From an uncultured Gammaproteobacteria bacterium (lineage in GTDB: Bacteria > Pseudomonadota > Gammaproteobacteria > Arenicellales > JAANXG01), in contig CAMYMN010000014.1 of assembly GCA_947259395.1 (NCBI GenBank), forward strand, positions 5,693 through 69,692: a stretch of DNA of 64,000 nt. Direction: 5' to 3'. Position numbers and translations under genes: made by a program. The notes below the pieces were generated by a model. The model saw nothing but the letters and a program-made list of their open reading frames with translations. It was not told the DNA's origin and searched no databases. Shown piece after piece: positions 10,587 to 20,638 of the stretch (position 1 is the stretch's first letter; the number at the start of each line of letters is the position of its first letter).

Positions 10587-11441
10587 TTACGTTAGTTCGC
10601 GGTGTCGTACTTGTACATTCAGTGGTTGAGCAGCGAAATAATCAGCAAGCTTTTGGGCTACGTAAACCGATCGGTGTTGACCTCCGGTGCATCCAATGGC
10701 GATGGTTATATAACTGCGGTTTTCGCTCTTGAAATGGGGTAGCCATTTCTCGACAAAATGACGCACGTCATCAATCATTCGTGGTACTTCATTATGATCT
10801 TCTAGAAAGTCAATTACTTTCATATCGAGACCAGATAATGGGCGAAGCTCGCTATTCCAGAACGGATTCGGCAGACAGCGTACATCAAATACAAAATCCG
10901 CATCCAATGGCGTTCCGTGTTTGTAACCAAACGACTCGAACAGCAATGTCGGTGCAGCACTTAGCTCGCCGCCGGTGAAGTCTCTAACCAGGCTACGAAG
11001 CTCTTGGGGTGTTGTATTAGTGGTATCTATGCGTCTTGTGGCCGCGTCGGACAGTGGAGAGAGAAGTTCTTTTTCTCGCCGGATTCCTTCCACCAAGGGG
11101 GTATCTGGTCCGGTGAGCGGATGTTTTCGCCGAGTCTCGCTGTATCGCTTGATCAGTGCGGATTCCTCGGCCTCCAGGAAAATCACCTTGTAGTCCATAC
11201 CGAGTTTCCCTAGTTCCTGTAAATTCTCCGGCACCGACTCGAGAAAACCGCGATTTCGGGAGTCTATGCTTACTGCGCAATTGTCTAAACCGTATTCCGA
11301 TTGGGCCAGAACTTGCTGAGCAAAATGAGGGATCAGTACACCGGGCAGGTTGTCAATACAATAGTATCCCATGTCTTCCAACGCCTGGAGAGCGATGGAC
11401 TTGCCTGACCCGGACAGGCCGCTGACGATAAGAAACTTCAC
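10587..11441 (-). CDS. rapZ: RNase adapter protein RapZ
   Basis: VSGLSGSGKSIALQALEDMGYYCIDNLP; IGCTGGQHRSVYVAQKLA. Confidence 0.97.
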   Translation of the reverse strand: MKFLIVSGLSGSGKSIALQALEDMGYYCIDNLPGVLIPHFAQQVLAQSEYGLDNCAVSIDSRNRGFLESVPENLQELGKLGMDYKVIFLEAEESALIKRYSETRRKHPLTGPDTPLVEGIRREKELLSPLSDAATRRIDTTNTTPQELRSLVRDFTGGELSAAPTLLFESFGYKHGTPLDADFVFDVRCLPNPFWNSELRPLSGLDMKVIDFLEDHNEVPRMIDDVRHFVEKWLPHFKSENRSYITIAIGCTGGQHRSVYVAQKLADYFAAQPLNVQVRHRELT

Positions 11442-11566
11442 TTCGCGAACTAAGATAGATACCGGATGTTCAATTTAAGGCGACGATATATATTTACGGT
11501 GACTAGTTCGCCACCATAACTCAGATCTACCCGATCCTTCGAGAAGAAATAGACGATGTCCGGTAG

Positions 11567-12079
11567 TTAGAATTGCCAGTCCGTTAATGTACGATATGCT
11601 TCCTCAGCTGAACTCGTGGTCTTTAATTTCTTTCGTAGTTCGGATTCATTAAAGAGTCTGGCAAGATGCGCTAGTATACGCAGGTGTTCCTCATTTGCTT
11701 CTGCGGGTACCAATAGCGCAAATACTAAGTTCACCGGTTGTTTGTCTACCGCATCATAATCCAATGGCGAATCCAGTATTGCGAATGCTCCGATTACTTG
11801 ATCTAGGGAGTTGGCACGCCCATGCGGCAGCGCGACACCCTGTCCAATGCCTGTACTGCCAAGGCGCTCACGCTCGGTTAGAATTTGAAAGATTGTTTTT
11901 TTGTCCAAGCCGGCGTTACCTTTTGTCAGCAACGAAGCAATGCTTTCGAGCAATCTCTTCTTGCTAGACATTTGCCAATGGACTTCGACCCGTTCGGGCG
12001 TCAGAAAATTACTGATTTGTGTATCGTTCAATTTGGCGTCTGAATGCCGGTTGACAACCTGCGTTAAAGGTAAGCTCAT
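11567..12079 (-). CDS. ptsN: PTS IIA-like nitrogen regulatory protein PtsN
   Basis: REREG/IGQGVALPHGRANSLDQVIGAFAILDSPLDYDAVDKQPVNLVFALLVP. Confidence 0.93.
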   Translation of the reverse strand: MSLPLTQVVNRHSDAKLNDTQISNFLTPERVEVHWQMSSKKRLLESIASLLTKGNAGLDKKTIFQILTERERLGSTGIGQGVALPHGRANSLDQVIGAFAILDSPLDYDAVDKQPVNLVFALLVPAEANEEHLRILAHLARLFNESELRKKLKTTSSAEEAYRTLTDWQF

Positions 12080-12405
12080 TTTAAGGTCTGATCTTTGAGT
12101 GCGCCACCGTTACGGTAATGACGTGTCGTCTTTTCCTTGTGTTTTTTTACTTGTCGATCAAGCTTGCTAGTTAATGCATCGATCGCCGCGTACATGTCTG
12201 CGGCCTCGGCATTGGCATGTAAAGTCGCCCCCTTGGCTTTTATTGTCGCCTCGGCAAGATGGCGTGTTTTTTCGACATGAAGAACTACGTTGGTGTTTGT
12301 GACGTGATCAAAGTGCCGTTCAATGCGTTCTAATTTATTTGTTACATATTCCCGAAGTGGTGACGTTACGTCCATCTGGTGGCCGCTAACTGTTATGTGC
12401 ATCAT
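12076..12405 (-). CDS. hpf: Ribosome hibernation-promoting factor
   Basis: ITVSGHQMDVTSPLREYVTNKLERIERHFD; short HPF-type sigma-54 modulation protein. Confidence 0.94.
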   Translation of the reverse strand: MMHITVSGHQMDVTSPLREYVTNKLERIERHFDHVTNTNVVLHVEKTRHLAEATIKAKGATLHANAEAADMYAAIDALTSKLDRQVKKHKEKTTRHYRNGGALKDQTLK

Positions 12406-12479
12406 TACCCTCCATAATATTAGTGTGATGGAAGAGTTGCGGGCTTTTGTCTTTTAACTAATGTTTTCGCATATATCAA

Positions 12480-13970
12480 TTACGCAAGCGACTTGCGCTG
12501 ATTTGAAGGAGGAATGTTCATATGCTCACGATACTTCGCGACTGTGCGCCTAGCCACTCGGATACCTTTTTTGTCGAGCAATTGGGCAATCTTACTATCA
12601 CTGATGGGCTTGGTCGGCGGTTCGGTCTCCACGAGTTTTTTGATCAGCGAACGAATCGCGGTAGACGAGCAAGTTCCTCCGTCTACGGTGTTAACGTGGC
12701 TGGAGAAGAAAAATTTCAATTCAAAAACACCTCGTGGGCTCAATAGGTACTTCTGAGTTGTTGCGCGAGAGATAGTCGATTCGTGCATATCGAGTGTTTC
12801 AGCGACATCCGAGAGCACCATTGGCTTCATTGCTTCGTCACCGTGCTCGAAGAAGTCGCTTTGTCTTTCGACGATGACCCGAGCCACTTTGAGTAGAGTC
12901 TCGTTACGATTGCGCAGGCTTTTTATAAACCACCGGGCCTCTTGCAGGTGATCCTGAATATATTTATTTTCCGTGCTGTTGTCGCCTCGACGGATCATTG
13001 ATTTGTAAGTTCGATTGATGCGAAGCTGGGAAAGAGCGTCGCCGTTGAGTTCCGCATGCCATACATTCTTTATTTTTTTTACAATTATATCAGGAGTGAC
13101 ATACTTCGTTTGTAGTGGCTGTATTGCGCTTCCGGGTCGAGGATTTAAACCCTGCACTAATTGTATGGCGAGTTGCAGCCGGTCGGTATCGGTCTTGAGT
13201 AAACGTTTCAACTGTGAATAATCACGATTACCTAGCAAATCGAGGTGATCGGACACAAGTCTCTGAGCTATGTCAGCAATATTGGTGCTATTTTCTAATT
13301 GTCGTAACTGTAGTAGCAGACATTCTCCGAGGTCCCGAGCGCACACACCCGGCGGATCGAAATTTTGAATTTGATGAAGCGTGGCTTCGATTTCCTCACC
13401 ATCGACCTCCACTTCATCTTTGAGCATATGCTTGATCTCTTCATAAGATGATGTGAGATACCCATCGTCATCAACGGAGTCAATGATTACTTGGGCGATC
13501 TTACGATCTGTTTCCGAAAACAGAGTCATATGCATTTGCCAGAGCAAGTGATCACGCAAGGTTGTGGGGCTACTGCTTTGAGCATCAATCTCTGAGCCCG
13601 TTTCGTCATCATTGTGCCGAGTCGGTGCATAAGGTAGTTCAAACTCCTCCCAATCCACGTTCGTCATGCTATCGGATGCGATAGCATCACTTGATAACTG
13701 AATGTCTGTTTCTGGAAGTGATTCGGAATACGACTCCGCTGCTTCGGTATTCGACTCTGCATCAGACGATGACCCAGCATCGGCATCGTTGTGAGTGTCG
13801 GAATCATCGATGCCGTCGTCTTGTTCTTCTAATAGAGGGTTCTCCTCAAGCGCCTGTTGAATCTCTTCCTGAAGCTCGATGGCCGAAAGCTGCAACAAGC
13901 GGATAGCTTGTTGCAGTTGCGGCGTCATCGTAAGCCGCTGCGCGAATTTAAGTTCTAAAGATTGTTTCAT
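12480..13970 (-). CDS. rpoN: RNA polymerase sigma-54 factor
   Basis: LTPQLQQAIRLLQLSAIELQ N-terminus; RpoN box ARRTVAKYREHMNIPPSNQRK. Confidence 0.98.
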   Translation of the reverse strand: MKQSLELKFAQRLTMTPQLQQAIRLLQLSAIELQEEIQQALEENPLLEEQDDGIDDSDTHNDADAGSSSDAESNTEAAESYSESLPETDIQLSSDAIASDSMTNVDWEEFELPYAPTRHNDDETGSEIDAQSSSPTTLRDHLLWQMHMTLFSETDRKIAQVIIDSVDDDGYLTSSYEEIKHMLKDEVEVDGEEIEATLHQIQNFDPPGVCARDLGECLLLQLRQLENSTNIADIAQRLVSDHLDLLGNRDYSQLKRLLKTDTDRLQLAIQLVQGLNPRPGSAIQPLQTKYVTPDIIVKKIKNVWHAELNGDALSQLRINRTYKSMIRRGDNSTENKYIQDHLQEARWFIKSLRNRNETLLKVARVIVERQSDFFEHGDEAMKPMVLSDVAETLDMHESTISRATTQKYLLSPRGVFELKFFFSSHVNTVDGGTCSSTAIRSLIKKLVETEPPTKPISDSKIAQLLDKKGIRVARRTVAKYREHMNIPPSNQRKSLA

Positions 13971-14180
13971 ACGCTACGTGATGGCAACTACCTTGTTCCT
14001 AAAACGCCGACCTAGAATAGGTTGATTACTTTGCGTGTTGCTTTACCAAAGAGAACCCTATCCAACACCAACCCCTGTCATCCTAAAATAAGGACTTATT
14101 TTGTTAACAATTTGTTGCTTACATTCTAGCTTATTTTCGGTTGTTCTGCTGCGCAACATTAGTTTCCCCAATACTATGAT

Positions 14181-14906
14181 TTATAGCCTAAAATTTGACC
14201 CGAGATAGACTTCCCTAACTTCCTGATGTGCCAGGATTTCATCAGCTGTTCCTGATGTTAGGACTTTTCCTTCACTTAATATGTAAGCGCGGTCACAGAT
14301 TCCCAAGGTCTCCCGGACATTGTGGTCGGTGATTAATACGCCAATACCACTATCACGCAGGTAAGCGATAATCTGTTGGATATCACCAACTGATATAGGG
14401 TCAATTCCGGCAAACGGTTCGTCTAAGAGTATGAAATAAGGCTGCACCGCCAAAGCCCTCGCGATTTCTACTCGACGGCGTTCACCACCGGAGAGACTAA
14501 TCCCCACACTATCCCTTTTATGGGTAATTCCAAATTCTTCTAACAAAACTTCGATCCGATGACGAAGTTCCTGTTTGTCAAGGTGCGGCTGCGCCTCCAG
14601 CACTGCGGCGATATTGTCCTCCACGCTAAGTTTGCGGAATACTGAAGGTTCCTGAGGTAAGTATCCAATACCCAAACGCGCGCGTTCGTGCATGGGTAGA
14701 TCACTAATATTTTCATCGTCCAGCCAGATTTCACCGCTATCGCGGCGGATCAGGCCGACTATCATATAAAAACACGTCGTCTTACCGGCTCCATTCGGTC
14801 CCAACAAACCAACGACTTCTCCACTTTGAACATCGAGGTTTACGTGGTCAACGACGTTCAAACCCTTGTATTCCTTACAAAGGCCTTGAGTGGCCAGCGT
14901 ACTCAT
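14181..14906 (-). CDS. lptB: LPS export ABC transporter ATP-binding protein LptB
   Basis: [47 protein letters not shown]. Confidence 0.96.
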   Translation of the reverse strand: MSTLATQGLCKEYKGLNVVDHVNLDVQSGEVVGLLGPNGAGKTTCFYMIVGLIRRDSGEIWLDDENISDLPMHERARLGIGYLPQEPSVFRKLSVEDNIAAVLEAQPHLDKQELRHRIEVLLEEFGITHKRDSVGISLSGGERRRVEIARALAVQPYFILLDEPFAGIDPISVGDIQQIIAYLRDSGIGVLITDHNVRETLGICDRAYILSEGKVLTSGTADEILAHQEVREVYLGSNFRL

Positions 14907-14921
14907 CTCCGGTGAACGATG

Positions 14922-15464
14922 CTAATTGTTGCTGCGCTTGGGTTGGATCACGATACGTGAACGTCCTGTTGGTTTCTGATCTGTTCCTTGGTCGGGTTTC
15001 TTTGCGCGTTTTGTAGAAGCCGCACCTTTCACTCGGAGTTTATCCTTTGCCATATCATAAATAATGATCTCACCATGCGCTGTGTCTGAACCTTGTTTTA
15101 GGCTGGCCTTTGTGTAGAGCGTGAGCGTATTTTTCACTTCATTGAGAAGTATTTTTTTTCCTTTACCAATCACGTCGTCTTTTTTACCATCTGGTCGCTG
15201 ACGAAATCTGGCAGGATTCCCCCAAGCCGTGGCGTTTTGCATTTTTCCGTCTTTATAGTTAACAATCAATTTGTCTGACTTTATAAGAAGCGTCCCCTGC
15301 ACTACCGACACATTACCGCGATACGTTCTGACACCAGTTCGAAAATCGAACTCAACATCGTCTGCTTCGATTACCGCCGGTTGATCACGATCGGAACTGA
15401 GCGCCATGGCACCGATTGTCCACAGTACGCTGGCTAGTAAAATCAGTAGTTTTGCTGTCTTCAT
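14922..15464 (-). CDS. lptA: LPS transport periplasmic protein LptA
   Basis: OstA-like: DRDQPAVIEADDVEFDFRTGVRTYRGNVSVVQGTLLIKSD; synteny with lptB/lptC. Confidence 0.92.
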   Translation of the reverse strand: MKTAKLLILLASVLWTIGAMALSSDRDQPAVIEADDVEFDFRTGVRTYRGNVSVVQGTLLIKSDKLIVNYKDGKMQNATAWGNPARFRQRPDGKKDDVIGKGKKILLNEVKNTLTLYTKASLKQGSDTAHGEIIIYDMAKDKLRVKGAASTKRAKKPDQGTDQKPTGRSRIVIQPKRSNN

Positions 15465-15494
15465 ATGCTCGCGACCTATTACAGATATAATCTG

Positions 15495-15959
15495 TTAGTT
15501 CGATTCGTTTTTTCCTTTGCTGCGATCCAGCATGATACGCATCTTCTCGGTGGTCATAATCCCTCCGGAACCTTGCTGATCCTGGCCTTGGATCACTCGA
15601 ACGTTTCCCGTCAACAAAATCTCATTACCATTAGAAGACACCCATCCCGATTCAGCATAGGTGTGTCGGGGCGCCGCTTGATTGTCATATTCCACCACAT
15701 GGGGGTTATCTAACAATGCGGTGTCATCATCAGGATAATGCACCATTCGTTCGGCCTCGAGAACATATCGGCGCTGCCCCTGAGCATCCATGCCAACTGC
15801 AGTAAAATTCTCAATATAGTAGTCCGGATCGTGACGCGGTTCGCTATTAAAAGTAACCGGTTGGTCTTCGATTATACCGAACTGCAACCATAGGCTCAGC
15901 AGTCCAAGACATGCGAGAACCCCTATTATCAGTATCTTTTCTAGAATTCTAGTCATCAC
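15495..15959 (-). CDS. lptC: LPS export ABC transporter periplasmic protein LptC
   Basis: Single N-terminal TM, PDYYIENFTAVGMDAQGQRRYVLEAERMVHYPDDD; synteny. Confidence 0.92.
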   Translation of the reverse strand: MMTRILEKILIIGVLACLGLLSLWLQFGIIEDQPVTFNSEPRHDPDYYIENFTAVGMDAQGQRRYVLEAERMVHYPDDDTALLDNPHVVEYDNQAAPRHTYAESGWVSSNGNEILLTGNVRVIQGQDQQGSGGIMTTEKMRIMLDRSKGKNESN

Positions 15960-16525
15960 GCCCGGGACCTGTGGAAATATCCGCTGATAATGTCATCCGA
16001 TTTGGACTGAGCGTAAAGTATCAGATCGCAAACATCGCGCACCGCACCGTTGCCTCCCGATCGGGGGGTCACCCAATGGGCTACGTTTTTTGTGATATGG
16101 TCGGCATTGTTGGCGGCAACAGCGAGCCCACACTCAAGCAACAAAGGTATGTCGATTACATCATCGCCGGTGAAGCAGCATTGCGAGATATCCAACTGTA
16201 ATTTTTCTGTTAATTGGCGAGCTACGTTCAATTTGTCCATTTGCCCGGTAAACACATGATCGATTCCCAATTCCACCGCCCGATGTTGTAAAGCTCTCGA
16301 TTTACGGGCGGTTATTAAACCGATCTCGATCCCGGCATGCCGAAGCATTTTAAGTCCGTGGCCGTCATGAACATGAAATCGTTTAATTTCCCTACCCTCG
16401 TCGTCGAGGTAAATAGTGCCGTCAGTTAACACACCGTCTACATCGAAAAGCGCAAGGCGCACTCGCGCGGCAAGTTTGCGAACGTCTGCAGGGACATGAA
16501 ACGAGGGCTGCCAATCAGTGAGCAT
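15956..16525 (-). CDS. kdsC: 3-deoxy-D-manno-octulosonate 8-phosphate phosphatase KdsC
   Basis: LALFDVDGVLTDGTIYLDDEGREIKRFHVHDGHGLKML. The ORF track extends to 16705, but the start at 16525 (MLTDWQ) avoids overlap with kdsD. Confidence 0.94.
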   Translation of the reverse strand: MLTDWQPSFHVPADVRKLAARVRLALFDVDGVLTDGTIYLDDEGREIKRFHVHDGHGLKMLRHAGIEIGLITARKSRALQHRAVELGIDHVFTGQMDKLNVARQLTEKLQLDISQCCFTGDDVIDIPLLLECGLAVAANNADHITKNVAHWVTPRSGGNGAVRDVCDLILYAQSKSDDIISGYFHRSRA

Positions 16526-17496
16526 TAGACCACGCCCGCCCTCAACAGATCGTGCATATTCAAGGCTCCGATTACACGCCGTTGGTCGTCCACAATAAAT
16601 AGGCCGTTGATGGAGTTCATGCGCATCATCTGCACGCATTCCGCAGCCAAGGTATCTCGGTGTGTCGTGATAGGGTCGTTGGTCATAACCGAACCGATGC
16701 GGCAACTTTTGATGTCAATGTCTTGGTTCAAGGTGCGCCGCAGGTCACCATCTGTAAAAATACCCGTCAACCTGGTATCTGCATCAATGATACCGGTCAT
16801 ACCCAGGCCTTTACTGCTCATTTCCACTAACGCCTCACTCAGCAGGGCGTCTTCGGGTACAACTGGAATATCGTCGTCCTTATGCATGAGGTCGCTGACG
16901 AACAGCAATAAACGCCGGCCCAGCACCCCGCCTGGGTGGGCGCGCGCGAAATCTTGTGCAGTAAACCCTCGGGTTTCTAAAACCGCGACCGCCAACGCAT
17001 CGCCCATCGCCAGGGTGGCCGTGGTGCTCGCGGTGGGTGCGAGGTTTAGTGGACACGCCTCTTGTTGAACCCCGACATTGATACATACATCGGCCTGCTC
17101 GCCGAGGGTGGAGTCAGGGTGACCAGTAAAAGCGATGAGTCTCACTCCCATGCGTTTAATTATGGGCAGGATAGTCAGGATCTCCGGAGTCTCCCCAGAG
17201 TTGGAGAAAGTGATAACCAAATCGCTGGGTGTGATCATGCCGAGATCGCCGTGACTGGCTTCGCCGGGATGAACGAAGAACGCGGGTGTCCCGGTGCTGG
17301 CCAAGGTGGACGCAATCTTGCCCGCAATATGTCCGGATTTGCCCATGCCAATGACGACAATTCGTCCTTGGCAGTCAAGGACGTATTCGCAAGCGCGGAT
17401 GAAGTTGTCGTCCACGCGGTCGGCAAGTGCGGCCACTGCTTGAGACTCGAGTTCGAGTACAGTGCGCCCGTGTCGGGCGAATGCATGTTTAGGCAC
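16525..17496 (-). CDS. kdsD: D-arabinose 5-phosphate isomerase KdsD
   Basis: SIS domain (VIGMGKSGHIAGKIASTLASTGTPAFFVHPGEASHGDLGMI) + two CBS. Confidence 0.96.
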   Translation of the reverse strand: MPKHAFARHGRTVLELESQAVAALADRVDDNFIRACEYVLDCQGRIVVIGMGKSGHIAGKIASTLASTGTPAFFVHPGEASHGDLGMITPSDLVITFSNSGETPEILTILPIIKRMGVRLIAFTGHPDSTLGEQADVCINVGVQQEACPLNLAPTASTTATLAMGDALAVAVLETRGFTAQDFARAHPGGVLGRRLLLFVSDLMHKDDDIPVVPEDALLSEALVEMSSKGLGMTGIIDADTRLTGIFTDGDLRRTLNQDIDIKSCRIGSVMTNDPITTHRDTLAAECVQMMRMNSINGLFIVDDQRRVIGALNMHDLLRAGVV

Positions 17497-17803
17497 GGTT
17501 GTTATCGTGAATTCGAATAGCCGACAGTATAACCCAAACCGGAAAGGCTATCGGTCCTGGATTGGTGCCTTACGCATATCAACATACGCCAATAAGCAGT
17601 CCGTTGTCCCGCAATCTGTGTTGCCGTGCAACGGGCAAGGAGGATTGGCGGCGTGTGAAATTAAATCATAGTGACGGTTGCGAAAACCAGAGTGTTTCTT
17701 TGACACTGAGCATTTAATGCTCCTGATCGGTTGTGTTTCGGGCTGTTATCCAGTACATCAATCCGATGGTCGCTGGCAAAATAACCAGGTTTGCACTTGA
17801 GAC

Positions 17804-18481
17804 TTGTCGAGAATGTCCGGACAAATACTAATCGGATGCCGAGGTTGGAAACACGATGAATGGAGGCCGGAATTCTATCCCGAGGATCTTCCTGCGGATT
17901 GGCGCTTTTGCTACTACAGTAATGAGATTCGTAGCGTGTTGGTGCCGTTCGGCGACATCTACGATGACGACGCGCGCCAGTGGCGGGAAGATTGTGACGA
18001 TGCGTTCCGTTTCGTCTTCGAGTGTCCGATCCACAGTTCAGACGTTGCAAACCGAGGTGGCGATTTGCAGTACCTGATGCGACATATTCAACCTGTTATT
18101 AGCCGCACCGCCGCAATCTTAATTTCGGTGTCGGACGATGGCGAGTGTTCGGCATCTAATCTTCAGCAACTGTCGGAAGTGGCGTCAGGCGTTCCATTGT
18201 GTGTCGACCTGTCTGGCACCAAGAATAAGGACCAGTGGCTCACAGCGTTAAAGCAGCTGGAGGTCGGGCAAGTGTGGCGTTCCCCCTGCGTCCCTTCGTT
18301 GCCGTTCGAGGGTTTCCAGGTCTCGTTAGTGGAGGATGCCGAGTTACCAACGCTGCGCAAGATACTGGAAAGTCTAAATACTTATGCGCCGCGCGGTGCT
18401 GCCGTGTTCTTTACTAACACCGACACGGCGCTGAATATGGCCCGACAGGCGCGATCCATGGCGGAGATCATGGGTATATAG
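17804..18481 (+). CDS. Divergent DUF72 (YecE)-like protein
   Basis: N-terminus GCRGWKHDEWRPEFYPEDLPADWRFCYYS resembles the DUF72 G.SGW.Y..W...FYP pattern; the rest is divergent. Confidence 0.5.
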   Translation: MSRMSGQILIGCRGWKHDEWRPEFYPEDLPADWRFCYYSNEIRSVLVPFGDIYDDDARQWREDCDDAFRFVFECPIHSSDVANRGGDLQYLMRHIQPVISRTAAILISVSDDGECSASNLQQLSEVASGVPLCVDLSGTKNKDQWLTALKQLEVGQVWRSPCVPSLPFEGFQVSLVEDAELPTLRKILESLNTYAPRGAAVFFTNTDTALNMARQARSMAEIMGI

Positions 18482-18570
18482 ATAGTCTTTTTTCAATATC
18501 AAGCCGGTACTTGTCTGTTAGAATCCAGGCCCCCGATGTTACTGGTCTTTAAGATTAACGAGCTAGATTT

Positions 18571-19398
18571 GTGTCGCAACACGATAAATCACACGACCCT
18601 CTAATCGAGATTCGTGACGTGGGTTTTGCGTTCGGGGATCACCGGGTCTATGACGGCCTGAACATGAATATCCCACGGGGTAAAGTTACCGCTATTATGG
18701 GCCCGAGCGGCTGTGGCAAATCCACGTTGCTGAATTTTATAGGTGGGCGGTTAACACCAGACAATGGAGACATCAGAGTCAACGATGTATCGGTACCGTC
18801 GCTCAACCGACGAGACTTGTACGCGTTGCGAAGACAGATGGGCATGATGTTTCAAAGTAGCGCCTTGCTCACCGACTTGAATGTCTTCGAAAACGTAGCG
18901 TTTCCGATCCGTGAACACACCGAATTGCCGGATGAATTAGTGAAGAATTTGGTGTTGTCCAAACTGCAGATGGTGGGACTTCGGGGTGCGCGCCAGCTGA
19001 TGCCGGCTGAACTTTCGGGCGGTATGACCAGGCGCGTAGCATTGGCCCGCGCCATTGCCCTAGACCCAATGTTGGTAATGTATGATGAACCGTTTACCGG
19101 TCTAGATCCAATCTCGCTGGGTGTGATCGTGAAACTGATCCGCGAAGTTAACGACGCGCTGAACATGACTTCGGTAGTGGTAACCCATGACGTGGCGGAA
19201 GGATGTAGCATCGCTGATTATGTCTATTTGCTTGGTCATGGAAGGGTGATCGGCGAGGGCACTCCGGAGCAGATGAACGCAACCCAGTTTCCGGAGGTTC
19301 GGCAATTCATGGATGGGCTGCCGGACGGCCCGGTAGCCTATCATTACCCAGCCCGCGACTATAAAGAGGACTTATTTCAGGAATGGCCGGATGACTAG
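18571..19398 (+). CDS. mlaF: Phospholipid transport ABC ATPase MlaF
   Basis: GPSGCGKSTLLNFIGG, LSGGMTRRVALARAIALDP, MYDEPFTGLDPIS; GTG start. Confidence 0.96.
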   Translation: MSQHDKSHDPLIEIRDVGFAFGDHRVYDGLNMNIPRGKVTAIMGPSGCGKSTLLNFIGGRLTPDNGDIRVNDVSVPSLNRRDLYALRRQMGMMFQSSALLTDLNVFENVAFPIREHTELPDELVKNLVLSKLQMVGLRGARQLMPAELSGGMTRRVALARAIALDPMLVMYDEPFTGLDPISLGVIVKLIREVNDALNMTSVVVTHDVAEGCSIADYVYLLGHGRVIGEGTPEQMNATQFPEVRQFMDGLPDGPVAYHYPARDYKEDLFQEWPDD

Positions 19399-20170
19399 CA
19401 TTCGGGGTTTGGGGCGGTGGGTGATCAACAGTGTCCTGCGTTTGGGTCGCGCCACTGTGTTTCTAACGGCCACGTTGCTGGGCGTAGTTTTGATCCTGCG
19501 CCGTTTTCGCTTAATAGTGCAACAAGTGTTCGCTGTCGGTGTACTCACCGTGCTCATCATTGTCGTGTCGGGTCTGTTTGTCGGCATGGTGTTGGGCCTG
19601 CAGGGGTACAACACGCTGGTGGATTTCGGCGCTGAGTCATCGTTGGGGTTAGTGGTGGCGTTGTCACTTACCCGCGAACTGGGGCCCGTGTTGACTGCTT
19701 TGTTGTTTGCCGGACGGGCCGGCTCGGCATTAACCGCTGAGATCGGGTTGATGAAGGCAACATCGCAATTGGCGGGTATGGAAATGATGGCCGTAGATCC
19801 CATCGAACGGGTAATGGCGCCACGATTCCTGGCGGGTTTTGTAGCTATGCCGTTGCTCGCCGCGATGTTTACCGCCATCGGGGTTTTGGGTGGGTATCTC
19901 ATCGGAGTCGGATTGCTCGGTGTAGACAGCGGTGTTTACTGGACATCGATGCAGGAAGGTGTTGATGTGTATGACGACATACTCAATGGTGTAATGAAAA
20001 GCGTGGTTTTTGGATTTGTGGTAACCTGGATCGCGGTGTTTGAGGGGTACGATGCGGTACCGACCTCTGAAGGCGTGAGCCGCGCAACAACCCGGACCGT
20101 TGTCATTGCATCGTTGGCCGTGCTAGGACTCGACTTCATTTTAACGTCATTAATGTTCAGCGAGGTATGA
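19391..20170 (+). CDS. mlaE: Phospholipid transport permease MlaE
   Basis: MlaE/YrbE family: GMVLGLQGYNTLVDFGAESSLGLVVALSLTRELGPVLTALLFAGRAGSALTAEIGLM. Confidence 0.96.
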   Translation: MTSIRGLGRWVINSVLRLGRATVFLTATLLGVVLILRRFRLIVQQVFAVGVLTVLIIVVSGLFVGMVLGLQGYNTLVDFGAESSLGLVVALSLTRELGPVLTALLFAGRAGSALTAEIGLMKATSQLAGMEMMAVDPIERVMAPRFLAGFVAMPLLAAMFTAIGVLGGYLIGVGLLGVDSGVYWTSMQEGVDVYDDILNGVMKSVVFGFVVTWIAVFEGYDAVPTSEGVSRATTRTVVIASLAVLGLDFILTSLMFSEV

Positions 20171-20173
20171 GCC

Positions 20174-20638
20174 ATGAGCAGGAATGCACTTGAATTATGG
20201 GTAGGTTTGTTTGTTGTCGCCGGGCTTGCGGCATTAGCGATGTTGGCGCTACGAGTCGGAAATCTGAGTACGGTTAACGTTACCGACGCTTATAAAGTCA
20301 CCGCGAGCTTTGGAAACGTGGGCGGTTTGAATGTCAAAGCACCGGTCACTATGGCAGGGGTAAAGATCGGGCGCGTTTCGAATATTCAGATCGATCGTGA
20401 GGACTACAGCGCAATCGTTGAGTTTAGCATTGACCGACGGTACAACAACCTTCCAACCGATACCAGCGCAGCGATACTGACGTCCGGTCTGTTAGGGGCC
20501 CAATATGTTGGTCTTGAACCCGGGGGCGAAGATACCTATCTTAAACAAGGTGACCGAATCGAAATAACTCAGTCCGCCGTGGTGCTGGAACAGTTGATAG
20601 GTCAAATGCTGTTCAGCAAGGCGCAGGGAGATGGTTAA
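20174..20638 (+). CDS. mlaD: Outer-membrane lipid asymmetry MCE protein MlaD
   Basis: MCE domain: ASFGNVGGLNVKAPVTMAGVKIGRVSNI. Confidence 0.95.
   Translation: MSRNALELWVGLFVVAGLAALAMLALRVGNLSTVNVTDAYKVTASFGNVGGLNVKAPVTMAGVKIGRVSNIQIDREDYSAIVEFSIDRRYNNLPTDTSAAILTSGLLGAQYVGLEPGGEDTYLKQGDRIEITQSAVVLEQLIGQMLFSKAQGDG

Noticed and set aside
19372-19902. 176-aa minus-strand ORF opposite mlaE
   Set aside because: Antisense shadow of a clear MlaE gene; low-complexity T/N/R-rich translation.
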